DNA from: Actinomyces dentalis DSM 19115 | Lineage (GTDB): Bacteria; Actinomycetota; Actinomycetes; Actinomycetales; Actinomycetaceae | Length of the DNA stretch: 62,692 nt | Assembly: GCF_000429225.1 (NCBI RefSeq) | Contig: NZ_AUBL01000023.1 | Location: forward strand, 1 to 62,692 | Reading direction: 5' to 3' | Shown: positions 26,525-36,351 of the stretch, in pieces | Layout: the number at the start of each line of letters is the position of its first letter | How positions within the stretch are numbered: position 1 is the stretch's first letter | Notes under the pieces: generated by a model | What the model was told of the DNA's origin: nothing | Database searches by the model: none | The model's input: only the letters and a program-made list of their open reading frames with translations | Program-made: the position numbers and the translations under genes

Positions 26525-27274
26525 GTGGCCGCACAGCTCTACCGCGACGAGGCCGTGGTCCTGCGCACCCACAGGCTCGGCGAGGCGGACCGGATCATCG
26601 TGTCCCTCACCCGCTCTCACGGGCAGGTGCGCGCCGTCGCCAGGGGGGTGCGTCGCACGACATCCCGCTTCGGCGCGCGCCTGGAGCCCTTCTCCCTCGT
26701 CGACGTCCAGCTGCGCGCCGGGCGCAGCCTCGACGTCGTCGCCCAGGCGGAGACCATCGAGCCCTTCGGCCGGGACCTCGCCCGCGACTACTCCGTGTTC
26801 ACCTGCGCCTCCACCATGGTGGAGACCGCCGAGCGCCTGACCCGCGACGGCGCCGACCTGGGCACGTCCGACTCGCCCCAGCAGTTCCTCCTGCTCTACG
26901 GGGCCCTGGCGGCCCTGGCCCGACGGCGCCACGCCCCCGGCCTGGTCCTGGACTCCTACCTGCTGCGGGCCCTGGCCCTGGCCGGCTGGGCGCCGTCGTG
27001 CTACGACTGCGCCCGCTGCGGGAGGGGCGGGCCCCACACCGCCTTCCACATCCAGGCCGGCGGGGCCGTGTGCGCCGCCTGCCGCCCGGCCGGCGCCGTC
27101 GACGTCGAGCCCGCCGTCATGGCCCTGCTGGGGGCGCTGCTGAGCGGGGACTGGGAGGCGGCCGACGCCTCCGCCCGGCGCGAGCGCGCCCGGGCCTCGG
27201 GGCTGGTCTCCGCCTACACGACCTGGCACCTGGAGCGCCGCCTGCTCTCCCTCACCCTCGTCGAAAGGGCCTGA
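26525..27274 (+). CDS. recO: DNA repair protein RecO
   Basis: A 249-residue recombination mediator of the RecFOR pathway, which helps RecA load on SSB-coated single strands. The N-terminal OB fold is [20 protein letters not shown] to [19 protein letters not shown] zinc finger follows as CARC near residue 161 and CAAC near 181. The start is the GTG 14 bases after leuA, giving the family-typical [10 protein letters not shown] opening. It is immediately followed by uppS (one base apart), a common actinobacterial pair. Confidence 0.93.
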   Translation: MAAQLYRDEAVVLRTHRLGEADRIIVSLTRSHGQVRAVARGVRRTTSRFGARLEPFSLVDVQLRAGRSLDVVAQAETIEPFGRDLARDYSVFTCASTMVETAERLTRDGADLGTSDSPQQFLLLYGALAALARRRHAPGLVLDSYLLRALALAGWAPSCYDCARCGRGGPHTAFHIQAGGAVCAACRPAGAVDVEPAVMALLGALLSGDWEAADASARRERARASGLVSAYTTWHLERRLLSLTLVERA

Positions 27275-27275
27275 T

Positions 27276-28088
27276 ATGACCGACGCCGCCCCCGGGCGGG
27301 TCCCCCTCCACCGCGAGGGCCTGACCCCGCCCGCCCTGCCCGGGCGCGCCCTGCCCGCCCACGTCGCCTGCGTCATGGACGGCAACGGCCGCTGGGCCAA
27401 CGCCCGCGGCCTGCCGCGCACCGAGGGGCACCGGGTGGGGGAGTCGACCATGATGGACGTCATCGCCGGCGCCGTCGAGCTGGGGGTGCGCGAGCTGAGC
27501 GTCTACGCCTTCTCCACGGAGAACTGGCGCCGCTCCCCGGCGGAGGTCCGCTTCCTCATGGGCTTCACCCGCACCGTCCTGCGGGCCCAGACCGACGACC
27601 TGCTGGAGTGGGGCGTGCGCGTCAACTGGGTGGGGCGCACCCCGCGCCTGTGGAAGTCGGTCCTGTCGGAGGTGCGCCGCTCCGAGCGGATCACGGCCGG
27701 CAACGAGACCATGGTGCTCAACATGTGCCTCAACTACGGGGGCCGGGCCGAGATCGCCGACGCCGCCCGCGCCATCGCCGGGGAGGTCGCCGCCGGGCGC
27801 CTCAAGGCCTCGGCGATCACCGAGGCCACCATCCGGCGCCACCTGTACTCCCCGGCCATGCGCGACGTCGACCTGCTCATCCGCACCGGCGGCGAGCAGC
27901 GCACCTCCAACTTCCTCATCTGGGAGGCGGCCTACGCCGAGCTGTACTTCTCCGCCCTGCCCTGGCCGGAGTTCGACCGCGTCCAGCTGTGGCGGGCGGT
28001 CGAGGCCTACGCCGGGCGGGATCGGCGCTTCGGCGGGGCCGTCGACGCGGTGGACGGCACCGGGTCCGGCGCCTCGCCGCGGACCTGA
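27276..28088 (+). CDS. uppS: Isoprenyl (undecaprenyl/decaprenyl) diphosphate synthase
   Basis: A 270-residue cis-prenyltransferase that makes the polyprenyl carrier lipid for cell-wall synthesis. The catalytic motif VMDGNGRWA (Asp35) is followed by the substrate region EGHRVGESTMMD, YAFSTENWRR, and the C-terminal DLLIRTGGEQRTSNFLIWE and ELYFSALPWPEF. In actinobacteria this product may be deca- rather than undecaprenyl diphosphate, which cannot be told from sequence. It starts next to recO and ends before a convergent zur. Confidence 0.95.
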   Translation: MTDAAPGRVPLHREGLTPPALPGRALPAHVACVMDGNGRWANARGLPRTEGHRVGESTMMDVIAGAVELGVRELSVYAFSTENWRRSPAEVRFLMGFTRTVLRAQTDDLLEWGVRVNWVGRTPRLWKSVLSEVRRSERITAGNETMVLNMCLNYGGRAEIADAARAIAGEVAAGRLKASAITEATIRRHLYSPAMRDVDLLIRTGGEQRTSNFLIWEAAYAELYFSALPWPEFDRVQLWRAVEAYAGRDRRFGGAVDAVDGTGSGASPRT

Positions 28089-28163
28089 CGGGCGCGCCGA
28101 AGCGCCGATCCCGCCGCCGCGGGGCCTTTGCCGCCCGCCGGGGCCCGGTGGCGACGTCGGCCC

Positions 28164-28604
28164 TCAGGAGCCGGCGCCCCCGCCGGCCGAGCAGGAGGCG
28201 CACAGGCCGAAGAGCTCGGCGGTGTGCTCCACCCCCGTGAAGCCGTGCGCCGCCGAGACCCCGGAGATCCAGGCCTCCAGCTCGCCGCCGGCGATCTCCA
28301 CCGCGTAGCCGCACCGGCGGCACACGATGTGGTGGTGGTGCTCGGGCCGCTCGCAGCTGCGGTAGAGGGCCTCGCCCTCGGCGTTGCGGACCTGGTCGAT
28401 CTCCCCGGCCTCGGCCATGGCGGTCAGGTTGCGGTAGACGGTGGCCAGGCCGACCCTCGTGCCCTCCGCCTCCAGGGCGGAGTGGATCTGCTGGGCGGAG
28501 CGGAAGCCGTCCGTACGCTCCAGGATGTCGTGGACGGCGGCCCTCTGCCAGGTCGCCCGCGGGCGCGGCGAGGTGGATCCTGCGGTGGAGCGGGGCAGGG
28601 GCAT
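28164..28604 (-). CDS. zur: Fur-family zinc uptake regulator (Zur)
   Basis: A 146-residue metalloregulator. The N-terminal winged helix covers TWQRAAVHDILERTDGFRSA and VGLATVYRNLTAMAEAG (recognition helix). The regulatory zinc/iron region has the run HHHHIVCRRCG, and CASC lies near the end, giving the CxxC pairs of the structural zinc site. It is the last gene of a zinc-type ABC uptake operon, four bases after the permease, so with zinc bound it would repress the operon it belongs to through the box before znuA. Zur rather than Fur is inferred from that context. Confidence 0.88.
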   Translation of the reverse strand: MPLPRSTAGSTSPRPRATWQRAAVHDILERTDGFRSAQQIHSALEAEGTRVGLATVYRNLTAMAEAGEIDQVRNAEGEALYRSCERPEHHHHIVCRRCGYAVEIAGGELEAWISGVSAAHGFTGVEHTAELFGLCASCSAGGGAGS

Positions 28605-28608
28605 GGCT

Positions 28609-29571
28609 TCAGGACTCCCGGGCGGACGAGGGGCGGGCGGACGGGGCGGCGCGCCCGTGTCCGGCGCGCTCGCCGGCGGCGCGACCGGCGCGGGCGCGCC
28701 GGCGCAGCCCCGCCCCCGCCAGGCGGACGGCGCCGCCGACCAGGGCGACGAGGGCGTACAGGCCCACGAGCAGGACCACGATCATGGCGCCGGGGGAGGC
28801 CGCCACGAAGTAGGTGATCGTCAGCCCGCTCACGCAGGCCGCGACCCCGATGCCCATGGCCAGGCGCATGGTGCGCGCGAAGGAGTAGGAGACGAGCTGG
28901 GCGATGGCCACCGGGACGATCATGACGGCCGAGACCAGCAGCGCCCCCACCACGCGCATCGACACCGACACCGTCAGGGCGGCCACGACGGCGACCAGGA
29001 CGTTGAGCGCCCCGGTGGGCAGGCCCATGGAGCGGGCGAACTCCTCGTCGTGGCACAGGGCGAACAGCGGGCCGCGCAGCCCCAGGCCGATGAGCAGGAT
29101 CACGGCGGCCAGGACGATGGTGAACCAGGCGTCGCGCACCGAGACGGTGGCGATGGACCCGAACAGGTAGCTGGTCAGGTTCGTCGTCGTGCCGCCGGCG
29201 AATTTGATGAGGATGACGCCGCCGGCGATGCCGCCGTAGAAGAGGATCGCCAGGGCGACGTCGCCGCGGGTGCGCCCGCGGGCCCGGATCACCTCGATGA
29301 GGACGGCGCCCGCTACCGAGGCGGCGATCGCCCCGGGCACGGCCCAGGCGTCGGCGGGGACGGCGCCCGCGGCCGCCCCGGCCAGCCAGCCCAGGGCCAC
29401 CCCCGTCAGGGCGATGTGCCCGATGCCGTCGCCCAGCAGCGCCAGGCCCCGCTGGACCAGGTAGGTGCCGATGACGGGCGCCGACAGGCCCACCAGGACG
29501 GCGATGATGACGGCCCGCTGCATGAGCGGGCTGTCGAGCATGGAGCCGATATCGGCGAGGATCTGGATCAT
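28609..29571 (-). CDS. znuB: Zinc/manganese ABC permease (ZnuB-like)
   Basis: A 320-residue ABC-3 family permease with about eight spans (QRAVIIAVLVGLSAPVIGTY, FTIVLAAVILLIGLGLRGPL and others), the family loop GDGIGHIALTGVALG and HDEEFARSMGLPTGALNVL. It forms the channel for metal entering with the binding protein encoded upstream. The last 40 residues are basic and low-complexity. It starts ten bases after the ATPase gene. Zinc is favoured over manganese because of the histidine-rich binding protein and the adjacent Zur-type regulator. Confidence 0.92.
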   Translation of the reverse strand: MIQILADIGSMLDSPLMQRAVIIAVLVGLSAPVIGTYLVQRGLALLGDGIGHIALTGVALGWLAGAAAGAVPADAWAVPGAIAASVAGAVLIEVIRARGRTRGDVALAILFYGGIAGGVILIKFAGGTTTNLTSYLFGSIATVSVRDAWFTIVLAAVILLIGLGLRGPLFALCHDEEFARSMGLPTGALNVLVAVVAALTVSVSMRVVGALLVSAVMIVPVAIAQLVSYSFARTMRLAMGIGVAACVSGLTITYFVAASPGAMIVVLLVGLYALVALVGGAVRLAGAGLRRRARAGRAAGERAGHGRAAPSARPSSARES

Positions 29572-29581
29572 GGCGCTCCTG

Positions 29582-30457
29582 TCACGGCGCGGTCCGGCGG
29601 GGCAGCGGCGCCCCGCCCGAGGCCAGGGCGGGGGCGTGGTGGACGGCGGGGGCCGTGTCGCCGTGGGGGTGGGAGTGCTCGCAGTCGCCCGCCGCGTCGT
29701 GGCCGATCTCGTCGTGGCGGGCGTGGTCGTGGCGGGCGGGGGCCAGGTCCGCCGCCGGCCCGTCCCAGCTCAGGCGCCCCTCGCTCAGGACGACGGCGCG
29801 CTCGACGACGTCGGCCAGTTCGCCCATCTCGTGCAGGATCGTCAGCAGCGTGATCCCCTGCGAGCGCAGCGACTCCAGGATGCGGGCCAGGGCCCGGCGC
29901 GAGTCGCGGTCGATGCCGGCCAGGGGCTCGTCGAGGATGAGCAGCTCGGGGGAGCGCACGAGGGCGCGGGCGATGAGGACCCGTTGGGACTGGCCGCCGG
30001 AGAAGACCTGGACGTGGTCGTCGGCGCGCTCGGCCAGGCCCACGGCCTCCAGAGCCTTCAGGGCCCGCTCGCGCGCGCGCCGCCCCCGGTCCGCCAGGGG
30101 GCGGCGGGGGTCGAGCAGCCCGGAGCGGACCACCTCCAGGGCGGTGGCGGGCACGCCCGCCGCCGCCCCCACGCGCTGGGGCACGTAGCCCACGCGCCGC
30201 CAGGGCACGGCGGAGCGGCGGGCGACGTTGTGTCCGAAGAGGCGCACGGTCCCCGTGCGGATGGGCAGCAGGCCCAGGACGGTGCGCACGAGCGTGGACT
30301 TGCCCGAGCCGTTGGCGCCCAGGAGGGCGACCGACTCGCCCGGCTCGATGCGCAGGTCGATGCCCGACAGGATGAGGCTCGAGCCCAGGACGACGGACAG
30401 GTCCTGGACCTCGACGGCGGGCGCGTCGGTGTCCGCGGGCGGGCGGGCGGGGGTCAT
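29582..30457 (-). CDS. znuC: Zinc/manganese ABC ATPase (ZnuC-like)
   Basis: A 291-residue ATPase: Walker A LLGANGSGKST (about residue 38), Q-loop VGYVPQR, signature FSGGQSQRV, Walker B LLILDEPLAGID and TILHEMGELA. After about residue 235 there is a tail full of histidine pairs (ARHDHARHDEIGHD, EHSHPHGDT, VHHAP). Such His-rich tails occur in zinc-handling proteins and could bind surplus metal. It lies between the binding protein and permease genes on one transcript. The ATG chosen follows a GGGAAG site. Confidence 0.92.
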   Translation of the reverse strand: MTPARPPADTDAPAVEVQDLSVVLGSSLILSGIDLRIEPGESVALLGANGSGKSTLVRTVLGLLPIRTGTVRLFGHNVARRSAVPWRRVGYVPQRVGAAAGVPATALEVVRSGLLDPRRPLADRGRRARERALKALEAVGLAERADDHVQVFSGGQSQRVLIARALVRSPELLILDEPLAGIDRDSRRALARILESLRSQGITLLTILHEMGELADVVERAVVLSEGRLSWDGPAADLAPARHDHARHDEIGHDAAGDCEHSHPHGDTAPAVHHAPALASGGAPLPRRTAP

Positions 30458-30501
30458 GGCGTCTTCCCGGTCGGGCCCGGTCGGGGCGCTCGCGGGCCCC
30501 G

Positions 30502-31521
30502 TCACTGGCAGCTCAGCGCGGTGCGCAGCTCTTCGAGGTTGGTCCTCATGACGCCGGCGTAGTCGCCGCTCTCGGGGGCGGACTCGATGGGGCTGAGCAC
30601 GCGGGTCTGGGCCCCGGTCTCGGCGGCGACGGCCTGGGCGGTCTCGGGGGAGACGAGTTCCTCGGTGAAGATGGTGGTGGTGCCGGTGGACTCGACGACC
30701 TTCTTGACCTCGGCGAGTTCGGCTGGGCTCGGCTCGGACTCGGGGTCGACGCCGGAGATCGAGGCCTGGGTCAGGCTGTAGCGGTCGGCGAGGTAGCCGA
30801 AGGCGGCGTGCGAGGTGACGAAGGTGGTGCGCTCGCAGTGGCCCAGGCCGGTGGAGTAGCTGGTGTTCAAATCGGTGAGGGTCGCGTTGAGGGTGTCCAG
30901 GTTGGCGGCGTAGTCGTCGGCGTGGGCCGGGTCGGCCTGGGCCAGGGCGGCCTCGACCGCCTTGGCGGCCGCCTGCATGCGCACCGGGTCGAGCCAGAAG
31001 TGCGGGTCGAGGGCCGCGGCGGCGCCGTGGTCGTGGGCGGCCCCGGTGGCGGCCTCGGTGGCGGCCTCGGTGGCGCCCTCCTCGTGCTCCTCCTCCACGC
31101 CGTCGTGGTGGACCAGGTCGACGCTCCCGGCCAGGTCCACGACCGTGGGGCCGGAGACCTGGGCGAGGGCGTCGTCGAGGGAGGGCTGGAAGCCGGAGAC
31201 GTACAGGACCAGGGAGGAGGCGGACAGGGCGGTGACGTCCTTGGGGGACAGCTCGAAGTCGTGGGGCTCGACGTTGGTGGGGGTGACGCTGGTGACCGCG
31301 ACGTGCTCGCCGCCGATGGCCTGGGCCAGGTACTGGATGGGGTAGAAGGACGTGGACACCGTCAGGGCGCCGGAGGGGGCCGCCGTCGGGGCCGCCCCGG
31401 AGGCGGCCGCGGTGGAGTCCGATCCGGGGGACAGGGCGGCGCAGGAGGCCAGGGATCCGGCGAGTGCGAGGACGGCGACGGCGGCCAGGTGGCGGCGCGC
31501 GCGGGTGACCAGCATGTTCAT
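30502..31521 (-). CDS. znuA: Zinc-binding lipoprotein (ZnuA-like)
   Basis: A 339-residue substrate-binding protein for the ABC importer. A lipoprotein signal is clear (basic start, hydrophobic run, then LASC with Cys27). The mature part is the cluster A-I metal-binding fold: NVEPHDFELSPKD, a His/Glu-rich loop (HHDGVEEEHEEG to AAHDHG), DPHFWLDPVRM and TSHAAFGYLADRY. The loop is typical of ZnuA and delivers zinc. The ATG at 31521 is preferred because the Zur-type box overlaps its -10 region. First gene of znuA-znuC-znuB-zur. Confidence 0.93.
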   Translation of the reverse strand: MNMLVTRARRHLAAVAVLALAGSLASCAALSPGSDSTAAASGAAPTAAPSGALTVSTSFYPIQYLAQAIGGEHVAVTSVTPTNVEPHDFELSPKDVTALSASSLVLYVSGFQPSLDDALAQVSGPTVVDLAGSVDLVHHDGVEEEHEEGATEAATEAATGAAHDHGAAAALDPHFWLDPVRMQAAAKAVEAALAQADPAHADDYAANLDTLNATLTDLNTSYSTGLGHCERTTFVTSHAAFGYLADRYSLTQASISGVDPESEPSPAELAEVKKVVESTGTTTIFTEELVSPETAQAVAAETGAQTRVLSPIESAPESGDYAGVMRTNLEELRTALSCQ

Positions 31522-31535
31522 GGGAATCATTCTCA
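31521..31535 (-). promoter_or_regulatory. Zur/Fur-type box at znuA start
   Basis: TGGGAATCATTCTCA is a 7-1-7 near-palindrome of the Fur/Zur class. On the minus strand it covers the region where GAGAAT would act as -10, 17 bases after TTGACG. A metal-loaded Zur bound here would block the operon that also encodes it. Confidence 0.7.
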
Positions 31536-31620
31536 ATGCCGGTGGCGGTCGCGTCAAACCGGCCGGGTGACGCCTGCGTCACGCTCGGGCGGGCGCGCGG
31601 ACCGGGTCGCCGCGCGCCCG

Positions 31621-31626
31621 TAGACT
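31621..31626 (+). promoter_or_regulatory. -10 element of glyS
   Basis: TAGACT 56 bases before the glyS start; the transcript has a short leader with CAGGAGAA as ribosome site. Confidence 0.5.
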
Positions 31627-31682
31627 GACGCCACTCGTTCCCACCGACCAGGTGCGGACAACGACGATATCAGGAGAATCCG

Positions 31683-33077
<1,395 letters not shown>

Positions 33078-33146
33078 GCGCGGTCGGCCGGCGCCGTCCC
33101 CCGGGCGCGGCGCCCCGCCCGCGTCGGGGGCCGGGGCGCCGTCGGG

Positions 33147-33152
33147 CATGAT
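33147..33152 (+). promoter_or_regulatory. -10-like element of yibE/F gene
   Basis: CATGAT six bases before GTG at 33159, a leaderless layout with one mismatch to TANNNT. Confidence 0.4.
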
Positions 33153-33158
33153 GGACCC

Positions 33159-34457
33159 GTGGCCAGCACCGATCCCCCCGCCCAGTCGCCCGAGTCCCGC
33201 CCCCGCGGGCACTCACACTCCCACTCCCACTCACACTCCGGTCCGCTGGAGCTGAGCGCCGCCGAGGCCCGCCGGGCGCGCCTGGTCCTGGCCGCCATCG
33301 TCGTGCCCCTGATCATCGCCACGCTCGCGGGGCTGGTGGTGCTGTGGCCGGGCGAGAGCTCGCTCGTGGGCTCCCGGCCCTTCGCCGCCGAGGGGGCGAC
33401 CCTGGAGACCGCCGAGATCACCAGCCTGGACGTGGACGACTGCAAGCAGGCGGCGGCGAGCCTGGGCGCCCTGTCCGACGGCTCGCTCCTGACCGACGCC
33501 GTGTGCGCCCGCATCACCTCCGGCAAGGGCCGGGGCCTGACCCTGCCCGTGCACATCCCCGCCGAGTCGCGCCCCCCGGCCGACGTCGGCGACCGGTTGC
33601 GCGTCATGTACACCCCGCAGGCGCTGGCCGGGGGCACCCCCTACGTGTTCGTCGACTACGTCCGGCGGGCGCCGGTGGCGGCCCTGGCCGTCGTCTACCT
33701 GGTCCTCGTCGTGGCCGTGGCCGGCAGGAGGGGGGCGCTGAGCGTCCTCGGCCTGGTCCTGGCCACCGCCGTCCTGGTGTTCTTCATGATCCCGGCCCTG
33801 CTCGAGCTGGCGTCGCCGATGTGGGTCACCCTCGTGGGCTCCATGGCGATGATGCTGCTGGCCGTCTACGTCGCCCACGGGGTCAGCGTGCGCACGACGA
33901 CGGCGCTGCTGGGCACGGTGGCGGGCGTGGTCATCACCGTGGCGGGGTCCCTGTGGGGCGTGGGGGCGGCGAACCTGACCGGGGCCGTGGGCGACGACGT
34001 GCTGGCCCTGTCCTCCCTCGTGCCGGGTCTGAGCCTGCGGGCGCTGCTGACCTGCGGCATGGTCATCGCGGGCCTGGGCGTGCTCAACGACGTGACCATC
34101 ACCCAGGCCTCGGCCGTGTGGGAGCTGCACGCCGCCAACCCCGCGCTGGGATGGACGCGGCTGTTCACCGGGGGCATGAGGATCGGGCGCGACCACATCG
34201 CCTCGACCGTCTACACCCTCGCCTTCGCCTACGCGGGCACGGCCCTGCCGCTGATCCTGTCGGCCTCGCTCATCGACCGGGCGGTGGTGGACACGCTGCT
34301 CAGCGGCGAGATCGCCGAGGAGATCGTGCGCACCCTGGTCTCCTCGATCGGCCTGGTCCTGGCCATCCCCGCGACCACCGCGATCGCGGCCCTGCTGTGC
34401 CGCACCGCCCCCGTCGCCTCCACCGCCCCCGCCGACTCCCCGCGCGGCCGGTCGTAG
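33159..34457 (+). CDS. YibE/F-family membrane protein
   Basis: A 432-residue membrane protein. A cytoplasmic-looking N-terminus with GHSHSHSHSHS precedes a first span (LVLAAIVVPLIIATLAGLVV), an external domain of ~110 residues and about seven more spans (for example VVYLVLVVAVAGRRGALSVL, MWVTLVGSMAMMLLAVYVA). The motif GLGVLNDVTITQASAVWEL is characteristic of the YibE/F family, whose role is unclear to me. The His/Ser repeat would bind metal, and the gene lies near the zinc operon, but it is separated by glyS and has no Zur box that I can see. Confidence 0.88.
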   Translation: MASTDPPAQSPESRPRGHSHSHSHSHSGPLELSAAEARRARLVLAAIVVPLIIATLAGLVVLWPGESSLVGSRPFAAEGATLETAEITSLDVDDCKQAAASLGALSDGSLLTDAVCARITSGKGRGLTLPVHIPAESRPPADVGDRLRVMYTPQALAGGTPYVFVDYVRRAPVAALAVVYLVLVVAVAGRRGALSVLGLVLATAVLVFFMIPALLELASPMWVTLVGSMAMMLLAVYVAHGVSVRTTTALLGTVAGVVITVAGSLWGVGAANLTGAVGDDVLALSSLVPGLSLRALLTCGMVIAGLGVLNDVTITQASAVWELHAANPALGWTRLFTGGMRIGRDHIASTVYTLAFAYAGTALPLILSASLIDRAVVDTLLSGEIAEEIVRTLVSSIGLVLAIPATTAIAALLCRTAPVASTAPADSPRGRS

Positions 34458-34490
34458 CGCAGGGCGATCTCCTCTGCTGTCGGCGCGATC

Positions 34491-34604
34491 GGTCTGCCAC
34501 GTCCCTCCACTCCTCTACTACGCCTCTTCGCCCTCTGCTGCGCCCCCTTTTCTCGTACAGTGGAGGGTGAAGAAGCGTAGTAGAGCGAAGGGGGCGTAGC
34601 AGAC
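34491..34604. repeat. W3 word array between convergent genes
   Basis: GAGGGTGAAGAAGCGTAGTA and GAGCGAAGGGGGCGTAGCA follow one another (20- and 19-bp steps) and end in GAC. The facing arm reads GTCTGCCACGTCCCTCCACT and CCTCTACTACGCCTCTTCGC, with CCCCCTTTTCTCGTACAGT around the turn. The turn resembles that of the array before phoH (TGTACGAGAAAAACG). Confidence 0.75.
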
Positions 34605-34616
34605 GCCGGCCGGGTC

Positions 34617-34748
34617 CGCGAGATCGCCGGTCGACTCACGAGATCGTCACTTGACCCGCGAGAACGTCTGCTAGAGGTACGTGCTCGCGGGTCAAGTGAC
34701 GTGCTCGCGGGTTACCCGACGATCTCGGCGGTTACCCGGCGATCTCGA
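34617..34748. repeat. W1 word array between convergent genes
   Basis: CGCGAGAACGTCTGCTAGAG and GTACGTGCTCGCGGGTCAAG form the turn (same loop as at 5814), flanked by ACGAGATCGTCACTTGACC on one side and GTGCTCGCGGGTTACCCGAC, GATCTCGGCGGTTACCCGGC on the other. Units keep the 20-bp step. Confidence 0.8.
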
Positions 34749-34805
34749 GGGCCCGCCCCGGGCTCGTCGGGCGGAGGCCGGATGCCGGCGGCGACGTCGT
34801 CGGCC

Positions 34806-36155
34806 TCAGCCCCCCGAGACGTCGGACTCGGCGGCCAGCAGCGCCGCCCTCTGCGCCTGCGTCAAATGGGGGGAGTCGAGCCAGCCCTCGGGCAGGTGCG
34901 GGCGCCTGGGGGCGCCGGCCCGCCCGCGCGGGCCCTCGACCGCCCCGCCGGGGTAGGGGACGGACTCGGGCAGGCGCTCGCGCATGGCGGCCAGCTCGGC
35001 GTCGAGCCCGGCCAGGGAGGACACCCGCGCCAGGGCGGCGCGGGCGGGCCCGCCCACCGGGTAGCCCTTGAGGTACCAGCCGATGTGCTTGCGCAGGTCG
35101 CGCACCCCGCGGTCCTGCCCCATCTCGGCGGCCAGCAGCCGCCCGTGCTCGCGGATGACCGCGATGACGGCGTCGAGGTCGGGGCGGGTGCGCGCGGGCG
35201 AGCCGTGCAGGGCCGCCACGATGTCGGCGAAGAGCCACGGGCGCCCCTGGCACCCCCGCCCCACGACGACGCCGTCGCAGCCGGTGGAGCGCATCATCTC
35301 CAGGGCGTCGTCGCCGCTCCAGACGTCCCCGTTGCCCAGCACCGGGATGCGGACGGCCTCCTTGAGGCGGGCGATGAGCTCCCAGCGGGCCGCCCCGGAG
35401 TAGTGCTGCCGGGCGGTGCGCGCGTGCAGGGCGACGGCGGCGATCCCGGCGTCGGCGGCGGCGCGGGCCGCATCGAGGTAGGTCTCGTGCTCGTCGTCGA
35501 TGCCCACGCGCATCTTGACCGTCACCGGCACCCGGCGCTCCCTGCGGGCGGCGCGCCCCGCCGCCTCGGCCGACCGCACCGTCTCGCGCAGGATCGCCGC
35601 CAGCAGGTCCCGCTTCCAGGGCAGCGCCGCCCCGCCGCCCCTGCGGGTCACCTTGGGCGCCGGGCAGCCGAAGTTGAGGTCGATGTGGTCGGCCAGGTCC
35701 CGCTCGACCAGGATGCGCACCGCCCTGCCGGCGATGAGGGGGTCGACGCCGTAGAGCTGGACGGAGCGCACCCTCTCGCCCGGGTCGGGGCGCACCATGG
35801 CCAGGGTCCTGGCATTGCCCTCGACCAGGGCGCGGGTGGTGACCATCTCGGTCACGTACAGCCCCGCCGGAGCCGCCAGGGCGCCGTCCGGGGTCGTGAT
35901 CGGCCCGTCGGCGGCCGGCGCGGGGCCGGGCAGCGCCGACTCGCCGTAGCGGCGGCACAACCGGCGGAACGAGGCGTTGGTGACCCCGGCCATGGGGGCG
36001 AGCTCCACGGGGGTGCCCACCTCGATCGGGCCGATGCGCAGCGGCGCCACCCCCGTCACGAGCCCGCCCGCGCCGGCGGAGCCTCCCGGACAGGGCCCGC
36101 CCGCGCCGGGAGCGCCGCCCCCGGGCGCGGCTGAGGACGCTGAGGACCTGGTCAC
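34806..36155 (-). CDS. dusB: tRNA-dihydrouridine synthase (DusB-like)
   Basis: A 449-residue flavoenzyme that reduces uridines in tRNA D-loops. The core starts at PLRIGPIEVGTPVELAPMAG and shows NFGCPAPKVTRRGGGAAL, VTVKMRVGIDDEH, ALHARTARQHY, GNGDVWSGDDAL and VVVGRGCQGRPWLF; the Cys in GCPAPK is the catalytic acid. About 30 Gly/Ala/Pro-rich residues precede the core. The start at 36155 has CATCAT six bases upstream; GTG at 36059 (VTGVAPLRIG) is an equally plausible shorter start. It is divergent from the sixA-like gene. Confidence 0.92.
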   Translation of the reverse strand: MTRSSASSAAPGGGAPGAGGPCPGGSAGAGGLVTGVAPLRIGPIEVGTPVELAPMAGVTNASFRRLCRRYGESALPGPAPAADGPITTPDGALAAPAGLYVTEMVTTRALVEGNARTLAMVRPDPGERVRSVQLYGVDPLIAGRAVRILVERDLADHIDLNFGCPAPKVTRRGGGAALPWKRDLLAAILRETVRSAEAAGRAARRERRVPVTVKMRVGIDDEHETYLDAARAAADAGIAAVALHARTARQHYSGAARWELIARLKEAVRIPVLGNGDVWSGDDALEMMRSTGCDGVVVGRGCQGRPWLFADIVAALHGSPARTRPDLDAVIAVIREHGRLLAAEMGQDRGVRDLRKHIGWYLKGYPVGGPARAALARVSSLAGLDAELAAMRERLPESVPYPGGAVEGPRGRAGAPRRPHLPEGWLDSPHLTQAQRAALLAAESDVSGG

Positions 36156-36339
36156 CGGCACATGATGGCACACCGCCTCCGGTCCCGGCCGGGTGCGCAC
36201 CGCGCCGGGCCGGAAGCGCCATCGGCCCGCGCCGGGCCGGGAGCGCTCCGCGGCAGGGACGGGGGAAGACGGCGGGCCTTCGGCCGGACCCGCCCGGCGG
36301 CCGCCCCGCCCCGCGGCGGGGGAGAGAAGGGCGGTGACG

Positions 36340-36345
36340 TAGGGT
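36340..36345 (+). promoter_or_regulatory. -10 element of sixA-like gene (leaderless)
   Basis: TAGGGT followed by six bases and GTG at 36352. Confidence 0.6.
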
Positions 36346-36351
36346 TGCCGC

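Larger units (their letters stand above)
34458..34805. other. Convergent intergenic stretch with two word arrays
   Basis: The gap between the convergent YibE/F and dusB genes contains no gene. Almost all of it is two back-to-back inverted arrays (W3 then W1, listed separately). It is the clearest case of arrays standing free of a family A element. Confidence 0.8.
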
